Source: JBAVEL01 sp049587715 (GTDB lineage: Bacteria > Bacteroidota > Ignavibacteria > UBA10030 > UBA6906). Taken from it: 46,283 nucleotides of DNA. A model generated the notes under the pieces. The model saw only the letters and a list, made by a program, of their open reading frames with translations, was not told the DNA's origin and did not search any database. Shown here one piece after another: positions 34,924 to 42,747 of this stretch. Position 1 is the stretch's first letter; every line of letters begins with the position of its first letter. The position numbers were made by a program, and so were the translations under genes. The stretch covers positions 1-46,283 of the forward strand of contig JBAVEL010000109.1 in NCBI GenBank assembly GCA_049587715.1. The letters run 5' to 3'.

Positions 34924-36630
34924 ATGCTTTCTCCCCTTCGCGTGCGGCACCTGTGGTTTGCCGTCGTGCTCCCGGCGTTGGCCGTCTTCCCGGCCCTCGC
35001 GCCCGCCACCCCTACGCTCCGAACCATCACCATCCCGGGGGAGCCGCATTTCGTGGCGATCGCCAAGGACATCGTGGATGTCCGCTTTGCCCTTGATCCG
35101 AGTATCGCCGGCGCGGGGGGCCTCTTCGACGACGCAGGGCGTGTTCCCTCCTTTGACCCGGCGGCGGTCGCCGCCCTCACGGCTCGCCTCGATGCGGACC
35201 TGGCCGAGTTGCGGGCCATGCCGTGGCGGGATTGGAGTGTGGACCGCCGGATCGACTGGCGCTGGGTCTACGCCATCGCCCAGGACGCGCGCCTCCAGCT
35301 CACGGAAGAGAAGCTCTACCTGCACCGCCCGGCTTCCTGGCTCGAGCCGCTTGCCAACAACTATGTGGCACTCCTGACCTATGCGCCCCGGCGGATCGAC
35401 ATCCGGAAGCGCCTGGCGCGCGCCATACCCGGCATGGTGGCCGAGATGCGGCGCGTGGCCCTCTCCCTCACCGCACGGGACGCAGAGGCCGCCCGGGGCA
35501 TCGCGGCGGGGATTGTGACCATGCTCGCAATGGAGGATGCCTCCCCTGGGAGGGACTCGGCGGCCGCCGCGCTTTCGTCCTACATTCGGGAGCTCAAGGC
35601 AGAGAGAGACCTGCCCGAGATCTCCGTCATCGGCGCCGCACGGTATGAGGAACGCCTCCGCTGCACCCTTCTCCCCTGGACGCCGCGGCAGCTTCTGGCA
35701 GTGGCCCAGCACGAGCTGGCCGAGACGGACGCCCGCATGGCCGAGCTGCGCGCGCGCCTCTCACCCCCTCCCGAGCCGACTCCCGCGCATCTCGAGCTGG
35801 CTCAGGACCTCGATCAGGAGGGTCTGCTCCGCCTCTACGACGAAATCACGCGTACCCACTTCCGGTTCCTGGACACTTCGGATCTGCTCACTGTGCCGGC
35901 CGGGGTGGGGCCCGTCCTGACGAGGCCCACGCCGGAGGCGATGATCCCCCTCAGCGGGGACGGGGGAAGCATGAACCCGCCGCCTGCCCTCGGCGAGTCC
36001 AACGTGGGCTGGTGGAACGTGGAGCACGTCAAACCCGATTGGACGCTCGAGCAGAAAGCAGGAAGGGTGGCCACCATGCAGCAGCATCGCCGGACCTGGA
36101 TGGGCCCCTACGCGGTGCACGAGGGGGTGCCGGGCCACCACCTTCAGCTCTCGATCGCACGGCTGAATCCCAACCCGCTCCGCAGCCTCTTCCAGGACAA
36201 CTCCCTCGTCGAGGGCTGGGCAATGTACGCCGAGGAGATCTTCTGGCGTGCCGGCGGCCTGGGTGACACACCCGAGGCGGAGTACAACACCCTTGGCGGG
36301 TGGCGCTTCCGCATCCGAAGGGTCTTCTACGACGTGCACACGGCATGCGGAGACTGGACACTGCAGGAGGCGGCGGACTTCAAGGATCAGGCGCGCCGCG
36401 GCAAGGGGTCGGTGGACGACGACATCCTGCGCGCGATCAACTGGCCCGCTCAGCTTGTCGGCTATTTCGCGGGAAAGATGCAGATCCTGGACCTCAAGGC
36501 CGCCTACCGGAAGAAGCTTGGTCCTGAGTATACGGAACGAGGGTTCCATGACGCCCTGCTTGCCGAGGGCTCCATTCCGGTTGTGCTCATCCGGGCGAAG
36601 CTCCTCGGGGAAGCTGTGCCGGAGCCGTGA
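34924..36630 (+). CDS. DUF885 family protein (putative secreted metallopeptidase)
   Basis: 568 residues. The ATG at 34924 is preferred to upstream ATGs because AAAGGG (34912-34917) lies 6 nt before it and it begins a signal peptide (about 1-28). DUF885 signatures include VGWWNVEHVKPDW, AVHEGVPGHHLQLSIAR (a HExxxxHH-like zinc site near residue 400), SLVEGWAMYAEEIFW and the closing YFAGKMQILDL and GFHDALLAEGSIPVVL. Characterised relatives act as dipeptidyl or carboxy-type metallopeptidases, so peptide hydrolysis outside the cytoplasm is likely. It lies between GH8 and GH53 genes. It carries neither a GWN module nor a sorting domain. Confidence 0.9.
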   Translation: MLSPLRVRHLWFAVVLPALAVFPALAPATPTLRTITIPGEPHFVAIAKDIVDVRFALDPSIAGAGGLFDDAGRVPSFDPAAVAALTARLDADLAELRAMPWRDWSVDRRIDWRWVYAIAQDARLQLTEEKLYLHRPASWLEPLANNYVALLTYAPRRIDIRKRLARAIPGMVAEMRRVALSLTARDAEAARGIAAGIVTMLAMEDASPGRDSAAAALSSYIRELKAERDLPEISVIGAARYEERLRCTLLPWTPRQLLAVAQHELAETDARMAELRARLSPPPEPTPAHLELAQDLDQEGLLRLYDEITRTHFRFLDTSDLLTVPAGVGPVLTRPTPEAMIPLSGDGGSMNPPPALGESNVGWWNVEHVKPDWTLEQKAGRVATMQQHRRTWMGPYAVHEGVPGHHLQLSIARLNPNPLRSLFQDNSLVEGWAMYAEEIFWRAGGLGDTPEAEYNTLGGWRFRIRRVFYDVHTACGDWTLQEAADFKDQARRGKGSVDDDILRAINWPAQLVGYFAGKMQILDLKAAYRKKLGPEYTERGFHDALLAEGSIPVVLIRAKLLGEAVPEP

Positions 36631-36936
36631 GAACCGGCTTCGTGCCCGGCTCAGAACTGCTCGCCGCGCCGCCTCAGAGATTGTATGGAGTTCCAGCCCG
36701 ACGGGATAGGAGCACGAGGCAGGCGCATTCATCCCCGACCGTCAGGCTCCTCAACGCTCTCCCCTCGCTCGTCCGCTCCGGACGACCTCCGGGGGCATGG
36801 ACTGAGCCGGAGGGCCCGATGTCTGCTTGCAGCTCTGTCCATCCCCCCTGTTGCATGCCCGGTCGGATTCCGTATCTTGGTACACAGTCCTTCTCTCCAT
36901 CCGGGAACCGCAGTGTATGCCCGTCACCCCTCGGCC
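36631..36936. other. Intergenic region before the GH53 gene
   Basis: 306 bp holding the GH53 promoter (36851-36879) and a modest inverted repeat GAGCCG/CGGCTC at the DUF885 stop (about 36622-36651) that might contribute to termination. Nothing else was recognised. Confidence 0.45.
36851..36879 (+). promoter_or_regulatory. Candidate promoter of the GH53 gene
   Basis: TTG (36851-36853), a 19-nt spacer, then TATCTTG (36873-36879), 57 nt before the start codon at 36937. The -7 element is identical to those at 42409 and 45273. Confidence 0.65.
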
Positions 36937-38538
36937 ATGAACCGCTTGTGGATCATACTCGCCGTCCTCGCCGCAGTGCCCCGGCTCGAGGCACTTGACG
37001 GCGCGCGTGCCCCAAGCTCTGCCCCGTTCCTTGTGGGTGCCGATGTCTCAGCCCTCCCGGAGGTGGAGGAGCACGGCGGCGTCTTCACCGTGCAGGGTGT
37101 TCCCGGAGACGCCCTCAGCATCTTCAGAGACCACGGCGTGAACGCTGTGCGCCTGCGTCTCTGGCACACGCCGGCGGGGGGATACTGCGGCCTCGATAGC
37201 ACTCTCCGGCTCGCCCGCCGCGCGAAAGACCTCGGTTTCAGGCTCCTGCTGGACATCCACTACTCCGACGGCTGGGCCGACCCCGGACAACAGACGAAGC
37301 CACTCGCGTGGCAGGGGCTCACTTTTCAGCAGCTGAGGGACAGCGTGTACTGCTACACGCGTGACGTGACGCTGGCGCTGAAGAACCATGGCGTCCTGCC
37401 TGAGATTGTCCAGATCGGAAACGAGATCATCTGTGGCATGCTCTGGAATGAGGGCCGGATCTGCGGCACCTTCAACACCCCCCAGCAGTGGGGGCAGCTG
37501 GCCGAACTGCTGCGGGCGGGGATCCGGGGAGTGAAGGACAGCCTGGACCTGACCGACACGGTGCGCATCATGATCCACATCGACCGCGGCGGGGACAACG
37601 GCGCCAGCCGGTGGTTCTTCGACAATCTCCTGGCGCAGAGCGTGGATTTCGATATCATCGGCCTTTCGTTCTATCCCTGGTGGCACGGGACCCTGAGCGC
37701 ACTGGAATTCAATCTCCAGGATCTTGCCCTGCGGTACGGAAAGGAGATCCTCCTGGTCGAGGCCGCGTATCCCTGGACGCTGGGCTGGAATGACACGACA
37801 CACAACATCGTCGGCACGCCGAGTCAGCTTCACCCGGGGTACCCCGCCACGGTCGACGGTCAGAGGGAGTATCTCCAGAGTGTGTTGCAGATCGTCCGCG
37901 ACACCCCGCAGGACAGGGGTGCCGGAGTGTTCATCTGGGCCCCCGAATGGATCTCGGCCCCGTACGGGGGGTCTCCATGGGAGAACCTGGCGTTGTTCGA
38001 TTTCTCGGGCGAGCTGCTGAGTTCCGTCTCCGCCTTCCCGCCGTTGGAGGTCTGCGTTCCCGCAGGGGTCGATCGCGGCTGGACGATGGTCTCGCTGCCG
38101 CTGGAACCACCCCGTCGCTACCCGGACGTCTTCCCGGGAGCCCTTTCACCGCCGTATCGCTTCGCCGCCGCAGGGGGCTATCAACAGGATGGGGACACGC
38201 TGTTTCCCGGTGTGGGGTACTGGCTCAAGTTCGGAGACACCACATCCCGCACCATATGCGGAACCCCTGTGGACACGGGCGATGTCCCCGTCGCGTTCGG
38301 GTGGAACCTGATAGGCGCTCTGCATGACACCCTGGATACGTCCGTGGTGACCTCGAACCCTCCCGGTATTCTCGCATCCCCTTTCTTCCACTTCCGGGAA
38401 GGCACATACCGGATCGCCCGGACACTGATCCCCGGCGCGGCCTACTGGGTGAAAGCCACGACCGGTGGGATCATCCGCCTCCAGGGAACAATGCGCCGTG
38501 GCCCTCGGGCGCGGGGGCCGGGCGCACCGGCCGGATAG
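36937..38538 (+). CDS. Secreted GH53 arabinogalactan endo-beta-1,4-galactanase ending in a GWN module
   Basis: 533 residues from the ATG at 36937, which begins a signal peptide (about 1-20). The GH53 barrel (about 30-365) has GADVSALPEVEEHGG, VNAVRLRLWHTP and LLLDIHYSDGWADP. The acid/base is in VQIGNEI (Glu163), FDIIGLSFYPWWHG follows, and the nucleophile is in LLVEAAYPWT (Glu275). These define endo-beta-1,4-galactanases acting on pectin-associated (arabino)galactan. From about 377 to 515 is the GWN module (GWTMVSLP to GVGYWLKF, then GWNLIGAL to AAYWVKA), followed by a basic tail of about 15 residues. No sorting domain is present. Confidence 0.92.
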   Translation: MNRLWIILAVLAAVPRLEALDGARAPSSAPFLVGADVSALPEVEEHGGVFTVQGVPGDALSIFRDHGVNAVRLRLWHTPAGGYCGLDSTLRLARRAKDLGFRLLLDIHYSDGWADPGQQTKPLAWQGLTFQQLRDSVYCYTRDVTLALKNHGVLPEIVQIGNEIICGMLWNEGRICGTFNTPQQWGQLAELLRAGIRGVKDSLDLTDTVRIMIHIDRGGDNGASRWFFDNLLAQSVDFDIIGLSFYPWWHGTLSALEFNLQDLALRYGKEILLVEAAYPWTLGWNDTTHNIVGTPSQLHPGYPATVDGQREYLQSVLQIVRDTPQDRGAGVFIWAPEWISAPYGGSPWENLALFDFSGELLSSVSAFPPLEVCVPAGVDRGWTMVSLPLEPPRRYPDVFPGALSPPYRFAAAGGYQQDGDTLFPGVGYWLKFGDTTSRTICGTPVDTGDVPVAFGWNLIGALHDTLDTSVVTSNPPGILASPFFHFREGTYRIARTLIPGAAYWVKATTGGIIRLQGTMRRGPRARGPGAPAG

Positions 38539-38899
38539 CCGGGCGGAACACGCGCCTCCTGCAGGGCGGCCCTTCGGTGGGGAGCAGCCCCGGAGACATC
38601 CGCATGATGCCTCCCTCAGAGCAGCACGGGTCGTCTCAGCGCCCCATCTTGTTGCCTTCCCGCGGGATGGGGCATACACCTTTCCCCGGATGCACGGCTC
38701 CGGCCCCTCCCGGCCCCCCCTCCACCGGATACCGGCCCCGGGGGCCATGCATACACAGGAGATTCTCACGGCTTCTTCGCCCACGGACTGAGGCACATTC
38801 TCCTGAAGGGAAAGAAGCGGGCACCGTAAGCGCTCCGAGGTGGCCCGGCATCCCTGTCCGGAAGACGGGCCGACCACACTGAAACCACGAGAGGGATCT
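38539..38899. other. Intergenic region without recognised feature
   Basis: 361 bp before the SUMF1-type gene. A TTG at 38652 with TACACC 20 nt later is a poor promoter match. No coding region, repeat or hairpin that I can support. Confidence 0.4.
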
Positions 38900-39871
38900 A
38901 TGAGAACCGCCACGGTCTTTACCCTCATTGCCGTCTCCGTCGGCGCAACAACCGCCCCTCTCTCTCCGCAGGAGAAGAGTTCCGGAAGCACCCTCATCCG
39001 GGAGAAGGACGGAACGGTGATGGTGTACGTTCCTGCGGGCATGTTCCTCATGGGCAGCAGCGACGGACAGCTGGACGCGGCCATGCGGGAATGCAGGCGC
39101 ATGCACACTGGTGAACGGAACTGCAATCGGTCTTCCTATCTGCAGGAGCAGCCCGCGCATCTCGTCACGCTTCCCGCATTCTGGATCGACCGAACGGAAG
39201 TGACAAACGAGCGGTTCTGTGCCTTCCTGAACGCCCGGGGGAATCAACCCGAAAACGGCACCCCATGGCTGGAGCCGGGGGCAGGCAGCAGAGGAGTTGT
39301 CTACGGCAAGATTGAGCTTGTGGGCGGCACATTTCGTCCGCAGGAGGGATTTGAGCATCATCCGGTGATTGAGGTCTCGTGGTACGGAGCCCAGGCCTAC
39401 TGTTCCTGGGTCGGAGGGCGCTTGCCCACGGAAGCAGAGTGGGAGTACGCGGCACGGGGACCGAAGGGACTGGTGTATCCATGGGGAAATGACTTCGACG
39501 GCACCCGATTGAACTACCGGGACTCGAGTTTCGCATTCGAGGATTTCGAACGGGATGCCGCATTCAATGACGGCAGTCCGCTCTGGACGCGCGTCGGGCG
39601 CTATCCCGAGGGGGCAAGCTGGTGCGGGGCGTTGGACATGGCAGGGAACGTGTGGGAATGGGTAAGCGACTGGTGGTCGGCGGATTCCTATGCACGTGCA
39701 GCAACCGGGGACCCCACCGGCCCGGACACGGGAACATTGAAGATCGGCCGGGGCGGATCATGGTACGATCCCCGCTGGCACGTGCGTGCCGCATGCCGCA
39801 AAGCGCTCACCCCCTCGTCCCATCGCATACACTGGATCGGCTTTCGGTGTGTCATCCCGGAATCCAGGTAG
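38900..39871 (+). CDS. Secreted SUMF1/formylglycine-generating-enzyme-like protein, probably non-catalytic
   Basis: 323 residues from 38900, with a short signal peptide (about 1-20). The SUMF1 fold is clear: VMVYVPAGMFLMGS, FWIDRTEVTNERFCAFLNARG, HPVIEVSWYGAQAYCSWVGGRLPTEAEWEYAARG (conserved parts), MAGNVWEWVSDWW, GRGGSW and IGFRCVIPE. True FGEs use a Cys pair about five residues apart before the final GFRC motif. Here only one Cys (in VRAACRKA) is present in that segment, so copper-dependent formylglycine formation is unlikely. Such proteins usually serve as secreted binding or structural domains. No sulfatase gene is nearby. Confidence 0.87.
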   Translation: MRTATVFTLIAVSVGATTAPLSPQEKSSGSTLIREKDGTVMVYVPAGMFLMGSSDGQLDAAMRECRRMHTGERNCNRSSYLQEQPAHLVTLPAFWIDRTEVTNERFCAFLNARGNQPENGTPWLEPGAGSRGVVYGKIELVGGTFRPQEGFEHHPVIEVSWYGAQAYCSWVGGRLPTEAEWEYAARGPKGLVYPWGNDFDGTRLNYRDSSFAFEDFERDAAFNDGSPLWTRVGRYPEGASWCGALDMAGNVWEWVSDWWSADSYARAATGDPTGPDTGTLKIGRGGSWYDPRWHVRAACRKALTPSSHRIHWIGFRCVIPESR

Positions 39872-39879
39872 TATGCGGC

Positions 39880-40497
39880 CGCCCGTATTGAGCCAGTGCC
39901 TGGACCGTGCGGGTCTCTTCCAGACCCTCTCTCAGACTCCGGGCCGCACCCGGGCACGGCCGCTCCAACTGGTCGGCTAACTGCACGAGCATCCGGCGCG
40001 CCTTCGAAGCATCCAGCAGCATGTAGGCCTGGCTCATGCGACCACTCACCCGACCCCGCTCCGCACGGGGAAGGTGACCCGGCACGTTCTTCCTCTTGGG
40101 CACCGCACACCCCCTAAGGCCACCACCACCGTGTGACCCGCTATCGAGATGCCGTCGATCATCAGAACCACCAGGTCCAGATCCCCCAGGGATCGACTGA
40201 ACGGCTCCTCCACCTTCCGGGATGTCACCTTCGCCATCTGTCGGCTGATCGTACGCGAGCTGATCCCATGACCCTGCCGCTACACCATCGACCAGCACCG
40301 AACCCCTGCTGAACCCCCACCGAATGTACCGACGCTCTCGCAGGTGCTTCCCCTTGGGCCCGGCGACCCCCAGGATCTCAAACTCCTTCACGGCCCGCAT
40401 GACCCTCCAGGGCCCTGACGCGCTCCTCCAAGGGGCCCAGAACACGCCCGTGGTCCTTGAGAACATCTTTGCGATTGACTATCTTTCCAGTGTACAT
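39880..40497 (-). pseudogene. IS256-family (mutator) transposase remnant, frameshifted and internally deleted
   Basis: Read on the minus strand from an ATG at 40497, conserved IS256-type segments appear in different frames. VLGPLEERVRALEGH ends at a stop near 40378; MRAVKEFEILGVAGPKGKHLRE and RYIRWGFSRGSV follow in a second frame. Then SRKVEEPFSRSLGDLDLVVL and MIDGISIAGHTVVVALG, carrying the first catalytic Asp, in a third. Then RKNVPGHLPRAERGRVS and PGAARSLREGLEETRTV are back in the second. The about 60-70 codons that normally separate VVVALG from the RKNV segment, including the second catalytic Asp, are missing, and so is the C-terminal third. The element is dead. Ends and terminal inverted repeats could not be placed. 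Confidence 0.85.
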
Positions 40498-40652
40498 GGC
40501 GATGGTCCTCCCGGGTTGGTGAACGATGTGGTGTCGTTACCTCAGGGTACCACTCGCCATGTCTGTTTTCAAGACCCAATTTCAACTCAACCCGGGATTA
40601 CCCCCTTCTGGGGGCTGGGGGAAGCAGAGAAGATGCTGGAAGGACTAGCCAA

Positions 40653-41840
40653 GTGAAAGACGCAACCGTCTCGACCGTGATGGTCTCGCCGGAATACCGG
40701 CGGCTTATAAAAGATTTGAAAACGAGGGTCCTTTCCGCCCGGATCTCCGCGGCGCGCTCCGTCAACCGTGATGCCATCCTGCTTTACTGGGACATCGGGC
40801 GCGCCATCGTGGAGAAACAGCGTGTACTGGGCTGGGGCGATTCTGTGGTGGAAATGGTCGCCGCAGACCTCAGGCGCGCGTTCCCCGAGAGCCGGGGTTT
40901 TTCGGCCGACAATGTTTGGCGCATGAGGCAGTTCCATCTCACCTATTCCGATTCTTCGTTTCTGGGACAGACTGTTCCAGGAGCCGCCCCGGCAAGGTCC
41001 GCCGGCGGCTCGCCTGTGATTCTGGGACAAGCTGTTCCAGAAACTCGTCCATCAGACCTCGCCGTGAACAATGGCACACCTCCTCCGACTCTTGACCTAC
41101 TTACCGCTGTTCCTTGGGGGCAGAATCTCCTGATCCTCAAGAAGATCACCGTCCCTACCGCCCGGCTCTGGTATCTTCAAGCCACCGCCCGCTTCGGCTG
41201 GACGCGCAACGTGCTCCTCAACCAGATCAAGGCCGGCGCATATGAGCGAGCGGTGACGGAACGGAAATCCCATAACTTCCCCCTCGCCCTGCCGGAACAT
41301 CTGGCCGAGCAAGCGGATGAGATGCTCAGAAGTTCCTACAACCTCGAGTTCCTTGGGATCCGCCGGGCGGTCAAGGAGCGGGAACTCGAAAACCGGCTGA
41401 TCGAACGGCTACGGGACTTCATTCTCGAACTTGGCTACGGCTTCTGCTTCGTCGGCCGGCAACACCGGCTCGCGCTCGGGCAGAAGGAGTATTTCATTGA
41501 TCTGCTGTTTTACCATCGCTTTCTCCGGGCGTTGGTCGCGTTTGATCTCAAGGTCGGGCCATTCGAGCCGGAGTTTGCTGGGAAGATGGATTTCTACCTG
41601 AACCTGCTCAACGACAAGGAACGCGCCCCGGACGACCGCCCGTCCATCGGCATTATCCTCTGCGCGGAAAAGGACGACGTGGAAGTAGAGTACGCCCTGC
41701 GCACCAAGCGCAATCCCATCGGCGTCGCCGTCTATCGACTCCAACCCAACCTGCCAACCAACCTGCGGGGTAAACTGCCCACCGCGAAACAGCTTGCGGC
41801 TGTCGTGCGGGCAGTCTTGCCGGAACGGAGTGAACAATGA
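40653..41840 (+). CDS. YhcG/DUF1016 family PDDEXK nuclease
   Basis: 395 residues. The N-terminal DUF1016 helical domain has ILLYWDIGRAIVEKQ, WGDSVVEMVAADLRRAFP and GFSADNVWRMRQFHLTY. A variable linker of about 60 residues (about 103-150) contains a repeated ILGQAVPE-like motif. Then come AVPWGQNLLILKKI and the C-terminal PDDEXK nuclease domain with FCFVGRQHRLALGQKEYFIDLLFYH and LVAFDLKVG, the Asp...Asp-x-Lys metal site. Family members occur in defence islands and near type I restriction genes, but none is present here. It lies beside a transposase remnant and a gene-free stretch, and codon use looks less GC-biased than its neighbours, consistent with horizontal transfer. Confidence 0.92.
   Translation: MKDATVSTVMVSPEYRRLIKDLKTRVLSARISAARSVNRDAILLYWDIGRAIVEKQRVLGWGDSVVEMVAADLRRAFPESRGFSADNVWRMRQFHLTYSDSSFLGQTVPGAAPARSAGGSPVILGQAVPETRPSDLAVNNGTPPPTLDLLTAVPWGQNLLILKKITVPTARLWYLQATARFGWTRNVLLNQIKAGAYERAVTERKSHNFPLALPEHLAEQADEMLRSSYNLEFLGIRRAVKERELENRLIERLRDFILELGYGFCFVGRQHRLALGQKEYFIDLLFYHRFLRALVAFDLKVGPFEPEFAGKMDFYLNLLNDKERAPDDRPSIGIILCAEKDDVEVEYALRTKRNPIGVAVYRLQPNLPTNLRGKLPTAKQLAAVVRAVLPERSEQ
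40961..41040 (+). repeat. Two 20-bp quasi-palindromic repeats, 60-bp period, inside the YhcG gene
   Basis: TCTGGGACAGACTGTTCCAG at 40961 recurs at 41021 with 18 of 20 bases identical. Each copy is itself nearly self-complementary (CTGGGACA against TGTTCCAG). The repeats keep the reading frame and encode FLGQTVPG and ILGQAVPE in the linker just before the AVPWGQN motif, suggesting duplication of a hairpin-forming unit. Confidence 0.75.
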
Positions 41841-42385
41841 CGCCGGCCGAGCGTTCTCGGAGGGAAGCCATGGAGAAGCACGGGTGCTCTTCCCGATCTC
41901 ATGGTCCGATTCGGATGATGAAGGACGGGCTCGACCGACGATGTCATTCAGTTCCGCCTCCAGGGCCCGCTGGCCTCCGCTCTGGACATCGGCCGGCGCG
42001 AGGGGATCCCCGAAGGGGAGCCCATCCTGGGGGCTGAGCCACGCAACGTCGGACGATCGTTTGTTCCTCGCAGGCAATGCCTGTTGCCGGCACCTTGCCA
42101 TTGGAGCATCCTCCTTGGGTTTCGGGTGTTCCTGAAGAGGCACCTCGGGGCGCGGATGCGCCGGGTTCTCTTCCACCCCTCAGGTTCTGGCACCGGGTTC
42201 ACGCACCCTTGCAGGGTAACTCCCTCTGTACGTGCTTCTATGGCATGCCTGCTGGCAGGGAGGGGCATTCAGATCGAATACACCTCTCCAACCGGAACCT
42301 CCGAAATGCCGTCGAATCAAGGACATTTCCGCCCTTCCCGCCTTCTGCAATGGACCGCCGCCGTCTCCGGGAGGAGGCGGTCGTG

Positions 42386-42415
42386 TTGCCTTCCCGGGAT
42401 TAGTTTCGTATCTTG
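42386..42415 (+). promoter_or_regulatory. Candidate promoter upstream of tRNA-Pro
   Basis: TTG (42386-42388), a 20-nt spacer, then TATCTTG (42409-42415). The tRNA begins about 190 nt further on, so the primary transcript would have a long 5' leader. Confidence 0.55.
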
Positions 42416-42538
42416 TTCAGGCAGCATGTCAATCGAATCTTCCCTCTTCACACATTGTGGATGACCCCCGCATGCCGCAGGGCCCCGGAAGAGCCCGAGG
42501 GAGGGCAGGGGTGTTCCGCTTGAGGTGTTGGAATGCTA

Positions 42539-42578
42539 ACAGAATTGCCAACTGCTGCTGTCAGGAAAGCAGTTCTGT
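42539..42578 (+). repeat. Hairpin upstream of tRNA-Pro
   Basis: AACTGCT (42550-42556) pairs perfectly with AGCAGTT (42568-42574) around an 11-nt loop, and the outer ACAG/CTGT pairs continue it across a 7-nt bulge. It sits about 27 nt before the tRNA 5' end, in the presumed tRNA leader. Role unknown. Confidence 0.45.
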
Positions 42579-42604
42579 GAGCGGGAAAATCGGCGGAATC
42601 AGCT

Positions 42605-42678
42605 CGGAGCGTGGCGCAGCCCGGTAGCGCACTTGCTTGGGGTGCAAGGGGTCGTGGGTTCAAATCCCGCCGCTCCGA
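42605..42678 (+). tRNA. tRNA-Pro (anticodon GGG)
   Basis: A complete 74-nt cloverleaf including the discriminator A. Acceptor stem CGGAGCG/CGCTCCG, D stem GCGC/GCGC, anticodon stem CTTGC/GCAAG around the loop TTGGGGT (anticodon GGG, reading CCC/CCU proline codons), and T stem GTGGG/CCCGC with loop TTCAAAT. CCA is not encoded. A terminator follows directly. Confidence 0.96.
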
Positions 42679-42685
42679 CTGAAAG

Positions 42686-42720
42686 AAAAGGGGTGCCGTA
42701 AGGCGCCCCTTTTCTCTTTC
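42686..42720 (+). terminator. Bidirectional terminator between tRNA-Pro and truA
   Basis: A 12-bp stem (AAAAGGGGTGCC, 42686-42697, with GGCGCCCCTTTT, 42702-42713; one G-T wobble) closes a GTAA loop. Plus-strand T-rich sequence (TTTTCTCTTT) follows for the tRNA transcript. On the minus strand the same stem ends in TTTTCTTTC for truA, which stops at 42748, so it serves both converging units. Confidence 0.9.
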
Positions 42721-42747
42721 CTCCCGGCGGTCCCGATTCCCTGCGGC

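Larger units (their letters stand above)
41841..42604. other. Gene-free accessory stretch between YhcG and tRNA-Pro
   Basis: 764 bp with no convincing gene on either strand. The plus frame around 41937-42035 reads protein-like (DDVIQFRLQGPLASALDIG and onward) but matches nothing I recognise and lacks a proper start; it may be decayed coding DNA. The part from 42386 on holds a promoter and a hairpin belonging to the tRNA side. Confidence 0.5.

Noticed and set aside
38652..38681. Promoter for the SUMF1-type gene
   Set aside because: TTG and TACACC have the right 20-nt spacing but the -7 element lacks TT(G) and lies about 220 nt upstream; too weak.
39951..39965. Possible attachment-site copy of the tRNA-Pro 3' end (CCGCTCCAACTG-like)
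   Set aside because: Only about a dozen bases match, with a mismatch, and the conserved T-loop is absent; too short for a direct repeat.
41937..42180. Plus-strand protein-like frame after YhcG
   Set aside because: No start codon in a good context and no recognised motif; noted only as possible decayed coding DNA.
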